A stretch of 64,000 nucleotides of DNA. Origin: Terramyces sp. JEL0728 (Eukaryota > Chytridiomycota > Chytridiomycetes > Rhizophydiales > Terramycetaceae). The notes under the pieces are model-generated. The model searched no databases. It was not told the DNA's origin and was given only the letters and a program-made list of their open reading frames with translations. The position numbers and the translations under genes were made by a program. Positions 1 through 10,904 of the stretch are shown piece by piece (the stretch's first letter is position 1; each line of letters begins with the position of its first letter). Location: the NCBI GenBank assembly GCA_027603945.1, contig JADIIU010000054.1, positions 1 to 64,000 on the forward strand, in the 5' to 3' direction.

Positions 1-1323
1 ATCCTGGCGGGGCAACTTCAAAACCAGCTGATGCATTGGATCCTACGACAGTCGCCGATTATTTAAGAACAAGCAATGACCTCTTTGGAATCCTCGCAAT
101 TATTCTATTTGCAATTGGCGTTTTATTGAGCATTGTAACTTTAATTGCAACTTTTATATACAGGAATCGACCAGTGATACGGGCATCGGATATCTTTGTA
201 GGATCAGCCATGCAGATATGCATTTTAGTATCTTGGATAGATCTTTTGACCATGCTGAACAAACCAACTACATTTTCGTGCACGTTGGACTCTGTAATAT
301 TGCCAATTACATTTTCTGTGTACTATGGGCTCATGTTTGTAAAGAACTATAGACTGTACATGATTTTTACTCAGCCCTCCAACTACGTGCCTAATACATA
401 TGTGACTATTGCAGCTGGTGCAGCCTTTGGTATACCGACAGCCATTATTCTTGCGACTTGGAATATCATTGACTTTCCCAAACCAGCGGCTATGGCTGTT
501 GTTAAAGGATCTTATGCTTGGACATGCTCTTCGTCCTCTATTTATTTCCAAACAGATATTGTAACTGCTATTTCTGTCTATTGTGGGTTGATCTTGGTTC
601 TTAATATTGTCATGGCGTTCAAGACAAGAAATGTCCCTTCCAAGTATATTGAAACGAAAATGATTACTATGGCAATCTACAATGCCGCCATTGTAACTAA
701 TTTGCTAAATATAGGTCACGCTATTTGCCATTTCCATACTTTTATCTCAGGGTCTGAGCTTCCGGCTAAAAGCTGCAGTTAAAATGATTGCAGTCTTTTA
801 CTTGCTTCTATTCAATTTGATTTCTTCATTTTTCATGAAAATCCTCTTCTGTGTCAAGGAACATGCAGGAACGGGAAAGAGTTTTGCCAAATCGCTTACT
901 GCGCTATCTGTTGGAAGACGAACGGCTGATAGGAAAGAAGACGAAGCGCCGAATGATAAAAGTAATTGCACGGTATTGATGCGCAAACCCGGATTATTTT
1001 CAGAAGCAAAAAGCAGAATTATTCATGCCGAAGCACCAGATTTTGTTACATTCTCTAGGCTTAGTAAGCTCACACTTGAAGACGAAACTGCAACAAAAAG
1101 AGGAAAGGGAGAATTTTGGAGAATGGCAACCATCAAAGTGTTCAAAGTGGAAGCTTTATCAAAAGTCAGCAGAAGATTCTTTATAGATGATGAAATTGTA
1201 GACCTCACATTTTCCAATGATGAAGAAACGAGGAGTTGGGACGCTTACTTTCATTCTTGGGCATTCGCACACATTACAACGTCTTTGTTGGCCAATGGAC
1301 CGAAAGAGAAAACTCAGCCGTAG
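1..1323 (+). CDS. Class C GPCR (GABA-B/metabotropic type), 3' part
   Basis: The window opens inside this gene, in frame from base 3. Exons are 3-692 and 715-1323, split by a 22-nt intron at 693-714. What remains is the end of the ectodomain linker, a seven-helix 7tm_3 domain running across the intron, and a cytoplasmic tail of about 180 residues. The tail resembles that of the next gene, including a block that reads like a small PH-like fold near its end. It is a tandem duplicate of the gene at 1983. The function expected for the family is G-protein signalling after ligand binding to a Venus-flytrap ectodomain, which lies outside the window. The ligand is unknown. An AATAAA lies about 40 bp after the stop. 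Confidence 0.85.
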
Positions 1324-1982
1324 TAGTCTTAATACTCTACAAGGAAATTTCATATTTCAACTAAAGAATAAAGTAAATTACGTCGTCTTTGCGTGAAGAT
1401 CGCTGCTCCTTATGGCAACCACCAACAGTGCCTTATGTGATTAGCTTTAATCGCATTGGCAAAGATTTTGTCCAAGTTTATTTCCATATTTGGGGAGAAG
1501 CAGTGGCATTGGAGATTTCACAAGTTACTTCTTGGACACACAACCACGCGTTTCCTCGTTATCTGTATGACATCACTGACAGCAAATCAACTTTCATTTA
1601 AAATTTGGTACTGCAGGTTGTAATAAATTACCTCCAGCAGAATAAAATTGCCCGGAATTCACTACGAGAGGTAATAAGTTGCCTACAGCATTTTTCTGGA
1701 AAAAAGTTTGTTATTATCGCAAGTTTCCGGGTTAGAAGTAGCTTTTGATTAGTTTCATTATCAATAACTTGAATCTTCAATAACTATCGATTGCGATTTG
1801 TTCTGATGTCGTAAAACGCCATTGAGCTGTTGCACAACGGGCATTTTATTAGCATAACCGCATCGTTTGATATTCCAATTCGAAAATTGCAGATGCTTTA
1901 GTTCATTAGAGTTCTGAGCATCATATTATACGAAAAATTGTAACCTTACGCGATTCCAAGGTGACATCACTTAACTTCTAAA
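1324..1982. other. Intergenic spacer between tandem GPCR genes
   Basis: This is one of the two largest spacers in the window. It carries the 3' end of the first receptor gene and the upstream region of the second. I see no convincing coding exon: a 70-codon open frame at 1389-1601 has no ATG and no recognisable content. The only structured element is a pair of similar 20-bp motifs, listed separately. Confidence 0.6.
1620..1690 (+). repeat. Pair of imperfect 20-bp direct repeats
   Basis: The motif GTAATAARTTRCCTMCAGCA occurs at 1620-1639 and again at 1671-1690, 51 bp apart, with three mismatches between copies. Each copy starts GTA and ends CAG, so each could be mistaken for one of the micro-introns. 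They may also be regulatory sites for the downstream receptor gene. Confidence 0.45.
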
Positions 1983-4541
1983 ATGAAATTGATCTACCTG
2001 CTTACTGTCCTATTAGGGATATGTAAATGCCTTTCCCCCAATGGAACCATACAAATTAAAGTGGGGATTCTCATGTTCTATCTCAATGGCGTGAATGATT
2101 TATCCGACGAAATTGAAGGTGTTTTCGTGCGCATTGATCAACTTAACCAAAACAGCTCGCTCATCCATCCAAATGCCAAAATTGTTCCTACTTTGTTGAA
2201 CAATCATGGCAGTAAAGCGGAAATGATTCCGCAAGCTTTGGACATGGTCTTAAATGGTGAATTATTCATCTTTGGTTCCGGTTACTCGTCAATGTCAATA
2301 GTCAGCTCGCTAATTCTGCAAAACTACAAGATTCCAATGTGCTGTGGCTCTTCAACTAACCCATCTTTGGGAAACAAAGCTCTCTACCCCAACTTTTTCC
2401 GAACTATCCCAAACGATAATGCAGCTACTTTGACAATGGCTCAGTATCTGGCAGCAAACGGATGGTTAAAAATCGCTACCATCAACACGGACGAAGATTA
2501 TGGAAACGGTGCTATTTCTTCATTCCTAAATTACGCGTCTGACTACAATATTACCGTGCTTTCACGACAATTAGTAGAAACAAATGTAGATACAAAGGCT
2601 GCTAACCAAATTGCCCAGCAAATCATATCTGCTGAAGCAAGGATTGTAGTATATTTTGGGTTGGCTGCAGAATACGAAATTATTGTTCAACAGGCTACTC
2701 TTGCTGGTTGCTACGGACCAGGATATTTCTGGATTGGAACCGATGGTTTACAGCAAATGGTTCCAACTCCTGCATATGCAGGCACATCATATCTTTTCCC
2801 TCTTGAACGAGCTGACGGTTCAGTTGCTGACGCATTTGATGATTATTGGAAGGCAAACAGATTAAATGTTGGCAATCCAGGTGCAAATGTCTCGTCCACG
2901 AACAGTAGCGGTCCTTTTGGCTATTTCCACAGCAGCTGTGTGGATTTAATGGTTCTTGGCTTTGATGCGCTTGTCAAAGCAAACGGAAATAACATTACGA
3001 AACTTGTCAATGGTGCGTAGTATCTAATTATAGGAGAATTGAATAGCCAGATGCAAGTTCCGCAGAGTTTCAATTTCCCTGACCACGAAACAACAACAGG
3101 AAAGGTATCACTTGATAGTAATGGCGAAAGAGGTGGCGACTACGCGATAATGAATATTCGAAGTGATGCTAGTTTAGTTCAAGTATCTAAATGGTCAGAC
3201 GGCATCGAATACCAAATCCAACCTTACTATTATCCTGGCGGGGCAACTTCAAAGCCAGCTGATGCATTGGATCCTACTACAGTCGCTGATTACTTGCAAA
3301 TAAGTGGAGATGGACTAGGCGTCCTTGCAATTATACTATTCTTTATTGGCGCTGTCACCAGTGTGGCTTCCCTTATTGGTATTATTCTCTACAGAAATAG
3401 ACCAATGGTTAGAGCATCAGATGTATATGTTGGTTTCGCAATGCAGCTGTGCATTTTCATTACTTGGTTTGATCTTTTGACCATGCTGAACAAGCCGACC
3501 GTAGCTGCATGCACAATTGATTCCATCATTATTCCAATCACTTTCTCGGTTTACTATGGATTAATGTGTGTTAAGAATTACAGAATTTTCACGATTTTTA
3601 CTCGCCCTCGAAGCCGTATACTAAAAACTCACGAAACCATTCTTGTTGGGACAGCATTTGGACTTCCGTCAGCTATTATGGTAGCTATTTGGAATGCCAA
3701 GGATTCCCCAAAGCCAGCGGCTGTTACGATTATTAAAGGTGTGTATGCATGGACTTGCTCATCGACCTCAACTGATTTCCAAAACGTAATGGTGACTGTA
3801 CTGTCAGTATATTGTGGTATTATATTGGCACTGAACTTGTATATTGCGTTCCAAACTAGAAACATACCTTCTAAATACAGCGAGACCAGAGTTATTACTC
3901 TAGCAATCTACAACACCACTATTGTAACTCGATGTTTAATTTAGATTACTCTATTTGCAATCTCCATCTTGCTTTCAGAAGGATTAGGGTTCCGATTAAA
4001 AGCAGCCATCAAAATGATTGCAGTGTTCTATTTATTGTTCTTTAACCTTGTATCATCGTTCTCCCTGAAAGTAGTGCACTGTGTTCAAGATAATGTATTG
4101 ACAACCAAGAGTGGTGGGAAATCATCCAACAATTTAACCAATCAATCAGTTGACGCAACACCTGTCAAAGACAAAGAAGTAAAGAAAGGCAAAACTGGAA
4201 CCCCAGTAATTCTAAGAAGACCTGGATTATTCTCTGAATCTAAACCAAGGATAATGGTACAAGAAACCCATGAATTTGTGTCATTCTGCAGGTTTACCAA
4301 ACTGACACTTGAAGATGAAAATGCTTCAAAGAGAGGCGATGGGGAATGCTGGAAATTGCCAAACTTGAAAGAATTCAAGGTCGAGAAAATGTCGGACCTT
4401 ACTAGAAAGTACTATTTGGACACTGATCGATATGAGATCACTTTTGAGAATGACAATGATGTAAAGACTTGGGATAACTACTTCCATCCATGGACTAATG
4501 CGCATGTTGCAAAGACAATGCTGGGCGAAGGAAATAAATAG
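1983..4541 (+). CDS. Class C GPCR with Venus-flytrap ectodomain
   Basis: The exons are 1983-3012, 3034-3923 and 3945-4541, with two 21-nt introns, giving 838 aa. The order is a signal peptide (about residues 1-18), a periplasmic-binding/ANF-type ligand domain (about 25-400), a linker with a GxVxxDxNGxRGGDY-like motif typical of GABA-B and bacterial-like receptors, a 7tm_3 domain (about 430-680), then a cytoplasmic tail. The tail block near the end (VSFCRFTKLTLEDE, and a final Trp-rich segment) is shared with the upstream gene. The start ATG begins the signal peptide. AATAAA lies immediately before the TAG stop. Family knowledge: such receptors sense amino acids or similar small ligands. The ligand here is not predictable. 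Confidence 0.9.
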
Positions 4542-4577
4542 CGTTTTTGGTAATAGTAAACTTGTAAAATAAACAAT

Positions 4578-5677
4578 TTATATTCTCTGCATGAATCGAA
4601 TGCTGCACAAACCGCGTTTGTTGGTCTTCAAGTTTCTGCCAGTTCCCCAGCCTGCAGTTAACTAAAAATACCTTTATCATCAATGCTTTCCATTTCAATT
4701 TCATCACCTTCAATCAATTCCAGTTCATCATCCAATGAGGGAGTATATGCAAATCTAACCCTGTACAACAGCTGGGCAGTAGTCAAGAGAGTCTCTTCTT
4801 TATCGCTTTGTGTTTCCAAGTTGTTGTAGGTATTTTCTTGAGGAGCATCCTGTCGACTCTTTTTCTGAATTGCAACTACTTTTGCAATCATCAAACCAAT
4901 AACAAAGACACAAAACAGAGCAACAACAATGATCAAAATAATATTCCCAACGTTGTCAGAGCTCATATCGCTGTGTCCTTTACCTGAATTCTTTGCGTCA
5001 GTTACTGCACTCCACATTTTCATTGCATTTGAAAGAGAATCTGAAAATGTGTTTGATTTCATCATTTGACAACAGCTTTCGCCAGGATTCGCTGTGCAAT
5101 ACGTCCTTACTGCGTCGCTTGTTCCCATACCACAAGTAGAATCAGCATCTACACCAGGAATCTTTTTTTGATCTTTAAACTGCGACAGGTCGAGATATTC
5201 TTTACAGGTATCAGTAGCTCGACACATGCTTTCCCTGTTACTGCTCATGGAATTGTAAGATGGTGAATTCTTGTCCAACTTTGGACATACATTTTCGTTA
5301 GATTCCATCGAATGCAAGTAATTCCCATACTTTTCACAAACGTATTCTTCCAATCCAGGTGCTGTCTTTCCATCGTTGCAATGTTTCGAGTAGAGAAAGA
5401 TATCGGTTAAACACTGGTAAGATCGTGCATATGGAATTGGATCCTTGCTGCTCAGTGTGCATCCAGCCCAGTATTTCCATAACTCTGCTTGATCGGCAGT
5501 AGTCGATTGAATCACTAACTGTTCCCATGTTTTCGCATCTAGTGGTGAACTTGGCTTATAGACGTGTTCAAGTACATCTGCGTCAATTTGCATGTCAGAC
5601 CATGGTGAGCAGACTGTTGTTTCTGTTATTGAAATGCATTTCGACATTGCGAACCCAAACAATACCAGTTGGAACAT
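4578..5677 (-). CDS. Single-pass membrane protein with Cys-rich ectodomain and SH3 domain
   Basis: The exons are 5677-4672 and 4651-4578, with a 20-nt intron, giving 359 aa. It has an N-terminal signal-like segment and an ectodomain of about 220 residues with many cysteines. One strongly hydrophobic helix (starting NIILIIVVALFCVFVIGLM) follows, then a cytoplasmic tail ending in an SH3 domain (LYRVRFAYTPSLDDELEL, then GDEIEM). The SH3 domain is completed only by the second exon. This type I topology with a terminal SH3 occurs in chytrid and other fungal surface proteins and in Fus1-like proteins. A role linking the cell surface to actin or signalling is inferred. The stop lies 36 bp from that of the convergent receptor gene. 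Confidence 0.75.
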
Positions 5678-5832
5678 GATTGTTTTTTTGGAATTGGTGA
5701 ATTTGCAGGCTGAATAATTTGTTCAGCCTCGCAAAATCAGTCTAACTCTGCGAGTTCCAATTAACATTGCTCACGATTCCAGAAAGTATGATGGCAAATG
5801 CAAAACTAGAGCTGGATTTTAAAGCAATTTAT

Positions 5833-6606
5833 TTAAAAAATTTCAGAAGTTAGAGTTCCCTCTCGCTTCTGTTGTTGCCATTGCTGCTTTTCAGCGACAA
5901 GGTCTGCCAATTGCTTGGCCATCTCTTGACGAGCCTGTTCAGACTCTGCCAAAAGGCGTTCCAATTCATAAGTTCTTTCCAATTTTCTTGCACGAGAGCG
6001 ACGAGCAGATTCAGTATTTCTACGTCTCTTTTCTTCAACTTCGGCCAATAGTTCTTGGTGGTTAAGATAATGTTCGCGTCTCTTTTTAGCTACTTTACCA
6101 GCGGTAGAAGCAACAGAAAAGTCACGAGCCATGCCAACAGATCCAAAGGATGGGGAATGGCTGATTGGAACTTGTCCCAATGGTGACATTGCTGCCATTG
6201 GGAATTCAGTTTGGAGAATATCTTCAAATGTAAGTGCGGTGTTCAAAGGTGACTGGAACTGTTGTCCAAAAACAGTTCCGCCATAAGAACTATCCATTGG
6301 ATTCAAAATCGGGGTAGTTAAATAAGTCTCCACAGCAGGCGACAATAATTGAGCTTGATACTTGTTGGTACATTGAGCGTTTACTTTTGGTGAAATGGTG
6401 AATAGATTTGTGAGGTTAGAGTTTTCGTTTGTTTCTTCGAGCTTTGAAGAAGAGCTTTGCTTTGGCGATAGGGAGCAAAAAGGTTTCTGGTTTCGTTTGT
6501 TCTGCGCGTGATAAGTAGTTCCTTCTTTCTTTGAGGAACTGAGACGGGAAAACGGTTTTTGTTTGGCTTTTCTGTTTCTCGTATTTATATTTTCGACGGC
6601 GGTCAC
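5833..6606 (-). CDS. bZIP transcription factor
   Basis: One open frame contains a C-terminal bZIP. The basic region has an N-T-E-S-A-R-R-S-R-A-R core (asparagine and arginine in DNA-contact positions), followed by a leucine heptad region of about four heptads. Upstream are Ser/Gln/Pro-rich stretches, including several SP motifs that look like phosphorylation or activation regions. The basic core is of the fungal Gcn4/AP-1-like group. The start is uncertain: the open frame begins with GTG at 6606, and no upstream exon could be joined convincingly, so an unseen first exon is possible. AATAAA overlaps the TAA stop. Confidence 0.8.
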   Translation of the reverse strand: MTAVENINTRNRKAKQKPFSRLSSSKKEGTTYHAQNKRNQKPFCSLSPKQSSSSKLEETNENSNLTNLFTISPKVNAQCTNKYQAQLLSPAVETYLTTPILNPMDSSYGGTVFGQQFQSPLNTALTFEDILQTEFPMAAMSPLGQVPISHSPSFGSVGMARDFSVASTAGKVAKKRREHYLNHQELLAEVEEKRRRNTESARRSRARKLERTYELERLLAESEQARQEMAKQLADLVAEKQQWQQQKREGTLTSEIF

Positions 6607-6994
6607 CTGACTGCCGTGCTTTTTAACGATCTTCCAAAGAGCACAGCTTCAAAGGCATTTTCGCCGAAAAGCAGGTCGGCATTGTTAAATACATATTGTA
6701 AATGAAATACGCACTAGTTTGAGGCATATAGCATAGGTAACCGACGAGTTATGGATGCAATAAATCTCACCTTTCTGGATGACTCACATTACAGCGTGGC
6801 TTGGGACTCGACTCCGCCCCATTATTAGTGTAATGAATCAAGAGTCTATTATTTCAGGCAATAGAATTCAGACTGGCAAGTTGTCAATGGGCAGCCGCGA
6901 TTTATATCAGGCGGGTTTACTTGTTTCCTGGAGATTCAAGCAGTGAAGCATGTTTTGCCAGCGAATCAAAAATATTAACAAATTACATTCTATA
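6607..6994. promoter_or_regulatory. Upstream region of the bZIP gene with AP-1/Gcn4-type site
   Basis: This 388-bp gap lies between the bzip gene and the next minus-strand gene. It contains a perfect TGACTCA at 6780-6786, the palindromic half-site pair bound by AP-1 and Gcn4-type bZIP dimers. The site is about 170 bp upstream of the bzip reading frame, which suggests autoregulation. No coding exon is evident. Confidence 0.5.
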
Positions 6995-7315
6995 TTAAGC
7001 AAAAGAGTTCTTCAATTGCGGTTTCAGTAGTGGGGTAACTATTTTAAAGCTCGGTAGGCCAAATTCAATGTCATCACAGTTGATAAAATCTTCTAATCTA
7101 AATTCTTCTGGCTGGGACATGTATGATTGGTTGGACACGTAAGACAAAGTAGGCGAGGATTGCGAATATTGCTGTGGGTAATAATTTACTTGATTGGATT
7201 GGATGTTGGCCTGTTGGAACTGCCTTTGTCTCTTTTTCTCGTGTGGGTTGTAAGCTACAAACTGATATTGAGTATTTGTTGGAGAATACATGTGCGTCTT
7301 GGTATTGGCAGTCAC
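6995..7315 (-). CDS. Small Gln/Asn/Tyr-rich protein of unknown function
   Basis: This open frame has 106 codons, the first being GTG. Inside is a Gln/Tyr/Ser-rich low-complexity stretch followed by an acidic-hydrophobic tail (EFRLEDFINCDDIEF) resembling a transactivation segment. A short upstream exon, ATG AAT TCC TGG at about 7342-7353, could join at 7315 through a 26-nt GT..AG segment, but the acceptor AAAAG is unusual. I recognise no family. It may be a second small transcription regulator next to the bZIP gene. Confidence 0.45.
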   Translation of the reverse strand: MTANTKTHMYSPTNTQYQFVAYNPHEKKRQRQFQQANIQSNQVNYYPQQYSQSSPTLSYVSNQSYMSQPEEFRLEDFINCDDIEFGLPSFKIVTPLLKPQLKNSFA

Positions 7316-7987
7316 CTTTTAAATACTTGATGAAACAGTACCCAGGAATTCATCCTGGTAGTGGCTCAACTAGCGATCTTGCATCCATCAAGAAATTATT
7401 CTAAATTTGGGATCAGTCTAGCAGTGTTTGGAGTGCCAGTCTCATTGGAGATTAAAACTATCCATGCACAATGAATAGTGCTATTCTAGCGTGCCTTTGT
7501 AATTGTGATTTTTGTATTTGGCTCTTTTTAGTGTCTGCATTTGGAAGGTGCGTTTCGTCAATTTGTGCCACCAATCTGTGCCTTCATTAGCATGGCCCCG
7601 ATTGGTAAAAACATAATGACGAATGTCAACGGACCCTTCGATTGCAATATCAAACTAATTAATCAAACGTCTTGCATTTTACAAAAACTAGAAATTTGTG
7701 CTGAAATTCTTGTGTAATTACGTGGACATGTGAGATTGCCTTATTGAAATTATGAAACATGAGGCTAATATTATCTCAATGTAAACCTAAAAAACGGGCT
7801 ATACAATTTGATTTGCGGGACCTTTCATGGTTCCAGCGATAGAATCACGGACTCAATTCAAGTTTATTATTAATACACTACTTGACCCAAAATACTTCAT
7901 GTACAGGCATCTTTGGCTTTGAGAAAATGAAATCCCGTAACGCTGTTGGTTCTTGAGGTTTGTTTACAAGTCTATATTAGTGTTGGA
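7316..7987. other. Intergenic region, nothing recognised
   Basis: About 670 bp separates the small protein gene from the oxysterol-binding protein gene. I see no long open frame with family resemblance, no tRNA-like box pair and no repeat. It is AT-rich and probably holds the promoter of the small gene and the 3' end of the OSBP gene. Confidence 0.5.
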
Positions 7988-9081
7988 TTACGAATCAAGC
8001 ATGATTAATTCCCATTTATCATTCTTTTTATGAAAGAAACGTGATACCCACTCCTCTTTTCTAGTTTTTACTAATGTGCGCTGATTTTCTTCAATTTTTT
8101 GTTTTTCTTGGGTTGCAGTTGTGTGGTCGTTGTCTTTTACAGCTGCTGCTACATGCTTCCACAGTCTAGAATTAGCACTAGTTACTTTGATGATTCAAAA
8201 TCTTCCATTTCTGGGTGCAGGTTCCTTGGTCTTATCTTTGGAGCTTGAGTTGCATCAAATAAAAGGCTTTCCTTTCCTTTGTTGTCAGTCGCAGTTGTTT
8301 TTCCAGTCCATTTTCCGCAGATTTTATACACAGTCTCGCCAGTAGACTTTTTGGTAATCTTTCCTGCAATGCAATCTCTATCACTTCCCCCAAAGAATCC
8401 CTGCATTAACATACACATACTTTTTGCTTATAGTCAATCGTACAAGTGTAATCGGACTTGCTGCTTGATATAGTGCAGGAGTCTCCCAACTCCATAAACA
8501 TGGTTCCAAATAGAATGGATCTCGCATAGATATTTGGCTCGGTTACGCTGTACTCGTCATTCGGTAAATATATAACCGACCCGCCTTCCATAATTGTTGC
8601 TGCGCTATTCCCAAAGAATTTGGCTTGCGGTATTAATTCTCCACTGATGGCAATTCCCTTCTGCGGGTTGCCATAAAAGAACGCAGACATTGGTGGATGA
8701 TGCGACACTTGTTCACAAATATAAAACGCTTCGCTGCCATCATCCTCAGTCCAAGAACATCTATAAAACTCGCCCAAGATTGGGTTAAACGGTTTCTTTA
8801 CTCCTTTAGGTCTAATATGCCACCCTGACAGAAAGTATCGCACCACCTGAAGGATCCTCTCCTGCGGTGATGATATATTGGCGCATCTGTGTTAAATCAA
8901 TATAGTACTGGAATAGAATGTCCTGGTATGTAAAGAAATCTGACAATCTTTCGCACATACTTCTTGCTTCCAATATAAATGTAGGAAGGGTGACTCGGTG
9001 AAGGTCGGTTCCTTTCCTCAATTGACCAATAATCTCCATAATAATGCTTCTGTTGCCTTCATCGAAATCTTCGTCTGCCAT
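7988..9081 (-). CDS. Oxysterol-binding protein-related protein (Osh4/Kes1-like)
   Basis: The exons are 9081-8909, 8886-8421, 8400-8186 and 8165-7988, with introns of 22, 20 and 20 nt, giving 343 aa. It consists of the ORD lipid-transfer domain only, without PH or ankyrin domains, as in short Osh proteins. Visible motifs are the lid/entry region (QLRKGTDLHRVTLPTFILE), SGWHIRPKGVKKPFNPILGE, the OSBP signature EQVSHHPP, and the C-terminal LWKHV region followed by the K/E-rich helix. Proteins of this family exchange sterol for PI4P between membranes. The ATG at 9081 gives the normal start of a minimal ORD. Confidence 0.93.
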
Positions 9082-9264
9082 GGATGTTTGGTGAAAAATT
9101 TCAGCCCCAACGCAACACCAAAACAACAATGGGAATTATGGACCTATCAAAATCTCTTATGGAGTATCAGCATGGATAGTCTTCAAGCTTGGCTAGGGCA
9201 TTGAAGCGACTCTAGTAGCCGGGCATAATCAAGAAATAATTTGCTGTGTATTTATTGAAAATGA

Positions 9265-10839
9265 TTACTTTTTGGCTTCAATTTCACGATTGGTATATAA
9301 AACAACCAACTGCGGTCAAGTCAAAGTTACCTTATTATCGGAATAACATACAGCTAACTTGTCCCCCTTGGGACTATACGCCAGTTCGAAAACACCTCCT
9401 TGACCAGTGTAAGAATTAATTAGACTTCCATCCTGGGGTTAACAAGAACTACCTTCAAGTTCCATATATAAACACTTTTATCTACAGATCCACTTGCCAA
9501 GTACGTGGAATCTGGCGTGAAAGACACAGAATATACAGCTTCTTTGTGCTGAGATAGAGTATATAGACAATTACCAGAATTTATATCCCACAGCCTAATC
9601 GCACCATCGAAAGAAGCACTAGGTTAGCATACAAATACGTTGCAAGCCATAGTTTGTCTTCATTAGGTTTTGCTGGACACCACCTTACAGTGTAGATCTC
9701 TTTGTCGTGGGCAGTAAGATCCCAAATGGGTTCGTCTTGGTCCAAAGACCACACTTTTGCCGTTCTATCATCTGCGCACGATGCAAGGTATTTACCTCTG
9801 GGGTCCCATCTAATACAATTAACTTCGTCTGTATGGCCAGAAAATCTCTTTAGAGGCTCCAGTGACCCCAGCTGGCACACGAAAATCTTTTTATCAGCAG
9901 AGCTAGTGGCAAATGTAATATCATCACGCCAATCGACGTCTAATGTAGGTCCTGTATGAAACGAAAACTGCTGTCTAGAGTCGCCAGTCCTAATATCCCA
10001 AACGATGGCGCTAGTATCCAATCCACCGCTCAGCAATAGCTCTCCCTTTTTGTTCCATTTTAGTGAAAATATTGGGCCAACGTGTCTCTCCATCACAAAC
10101 TTTAGCTCTCCAGTTTTGTGCCAAATTCTGGCAAATCCATCATAAGATCCTGTTGCAAGGAGGTTTCCATCGGGCTAAAATTAAATATCTCGTACACTCC
10201 ATTCTAAAGTCGTGATATCTTTACTCTCTGCATTAGAATTACTGTGTGGCAAAATAATACTTGTAACTTTTACACTTGGATCTTCAGGTATATTCCAAAT
10301 TCTAGCAGAGCCATCTGCACTACCTGTAGCCAACAAAGGGAAAACAGAGTTCCACGAGCACACAAATACCTGGAATTAGAGAGATAATACCTATAATCAA
10401 CCATTACATACGTCTGCTTCATGCTCTTTAAGCGCTATTACATTATTGCTCGAAATTTCAATATTTCTATCTCGTTTCTCTTCACTCTTCTCCTTCTCTT
10501 CCTTGCGCTTCTTTTTCTTTTTCTTTTCTTGTATTTGACAAACGTGAGGGCCTAGTAGGGTGTATGGAGCGACACATTTCTTTTCACTTCCATCCTGCAG
10601 TTAGCAAAAATTACCTCATTTAAATGGGTTTCCACTTGAGAGAAGAGCAAACCTTTCTGCAGCAGCGTTATTAGAGCTCCAGGGGCAACTGAACCTTGTT
10701 TGATCTCTGCCATGTGTATCGCAGTTTCATACTGAAAGGCAAACGAAGTGTGATTGAATCCTGATATTAACATGATTGAACCTGATTCTAAAAGATACCT
10801 GTACACCAAATAGTTTACTTCGTCTGAAGTGATGCTCAT
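9265..10839 (-). CDS. TBL1: TBL1/Sif2-like LisH-WD40 corepressor subunit
   Basis: There are eight exons: 10839-10782, 10760-10615, 10594-10412, 10369-10196, 10174-9639, 9618-9453, 9432-9331 and 9309-9265, giving 469 aa. An N-terminal LisH ([20 protein letters not shown]) is followed by a linker with a long Lys/Glu-rich stretch and about eight WD40 repeats. The first intron is 21 nt, in frame and stop-free, so only family alignment reveals it. The third is 42 nt and looks like two 21-nt introns joined (10370-10411). Family knowledge: TBL1/TBLR1 and yeast Sif2 belong to NCoR/SMRT or Set3 histone-deacetylase complexes. The divergent neighbour is an Ssn6-type corepressor. Confidence 0.92.
10370..10411 (-). 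other. Double-length intron: two 21-nt intron-like halves
   Basis: The sequence removed between exons 3 and 4 of the TBL1-like gene reads as two 21-nt GT..AG units directly abutting, 10411-10391 and 10390-10370 on the minus strand. Each has GTAT at the 5' end and TAG or CAG at the 3' end. The second unit contains an in-frame stop if retained, so both must leave the mRNA to keep the WD40 repeat intact. Confidence 0.7.
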
Positions 10840-10904
10840 TTTGAAAAAACAAAATTCCTTGAAAATTTCTCCAAAAAAACGACCGTTCAATGGCCACACA
10901 GATT

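Noticed and set aside
1389..1601. 70-codon open frame in the first spacer
   Set aside because: No ATG, no domain, no intron joining it to neighbours.
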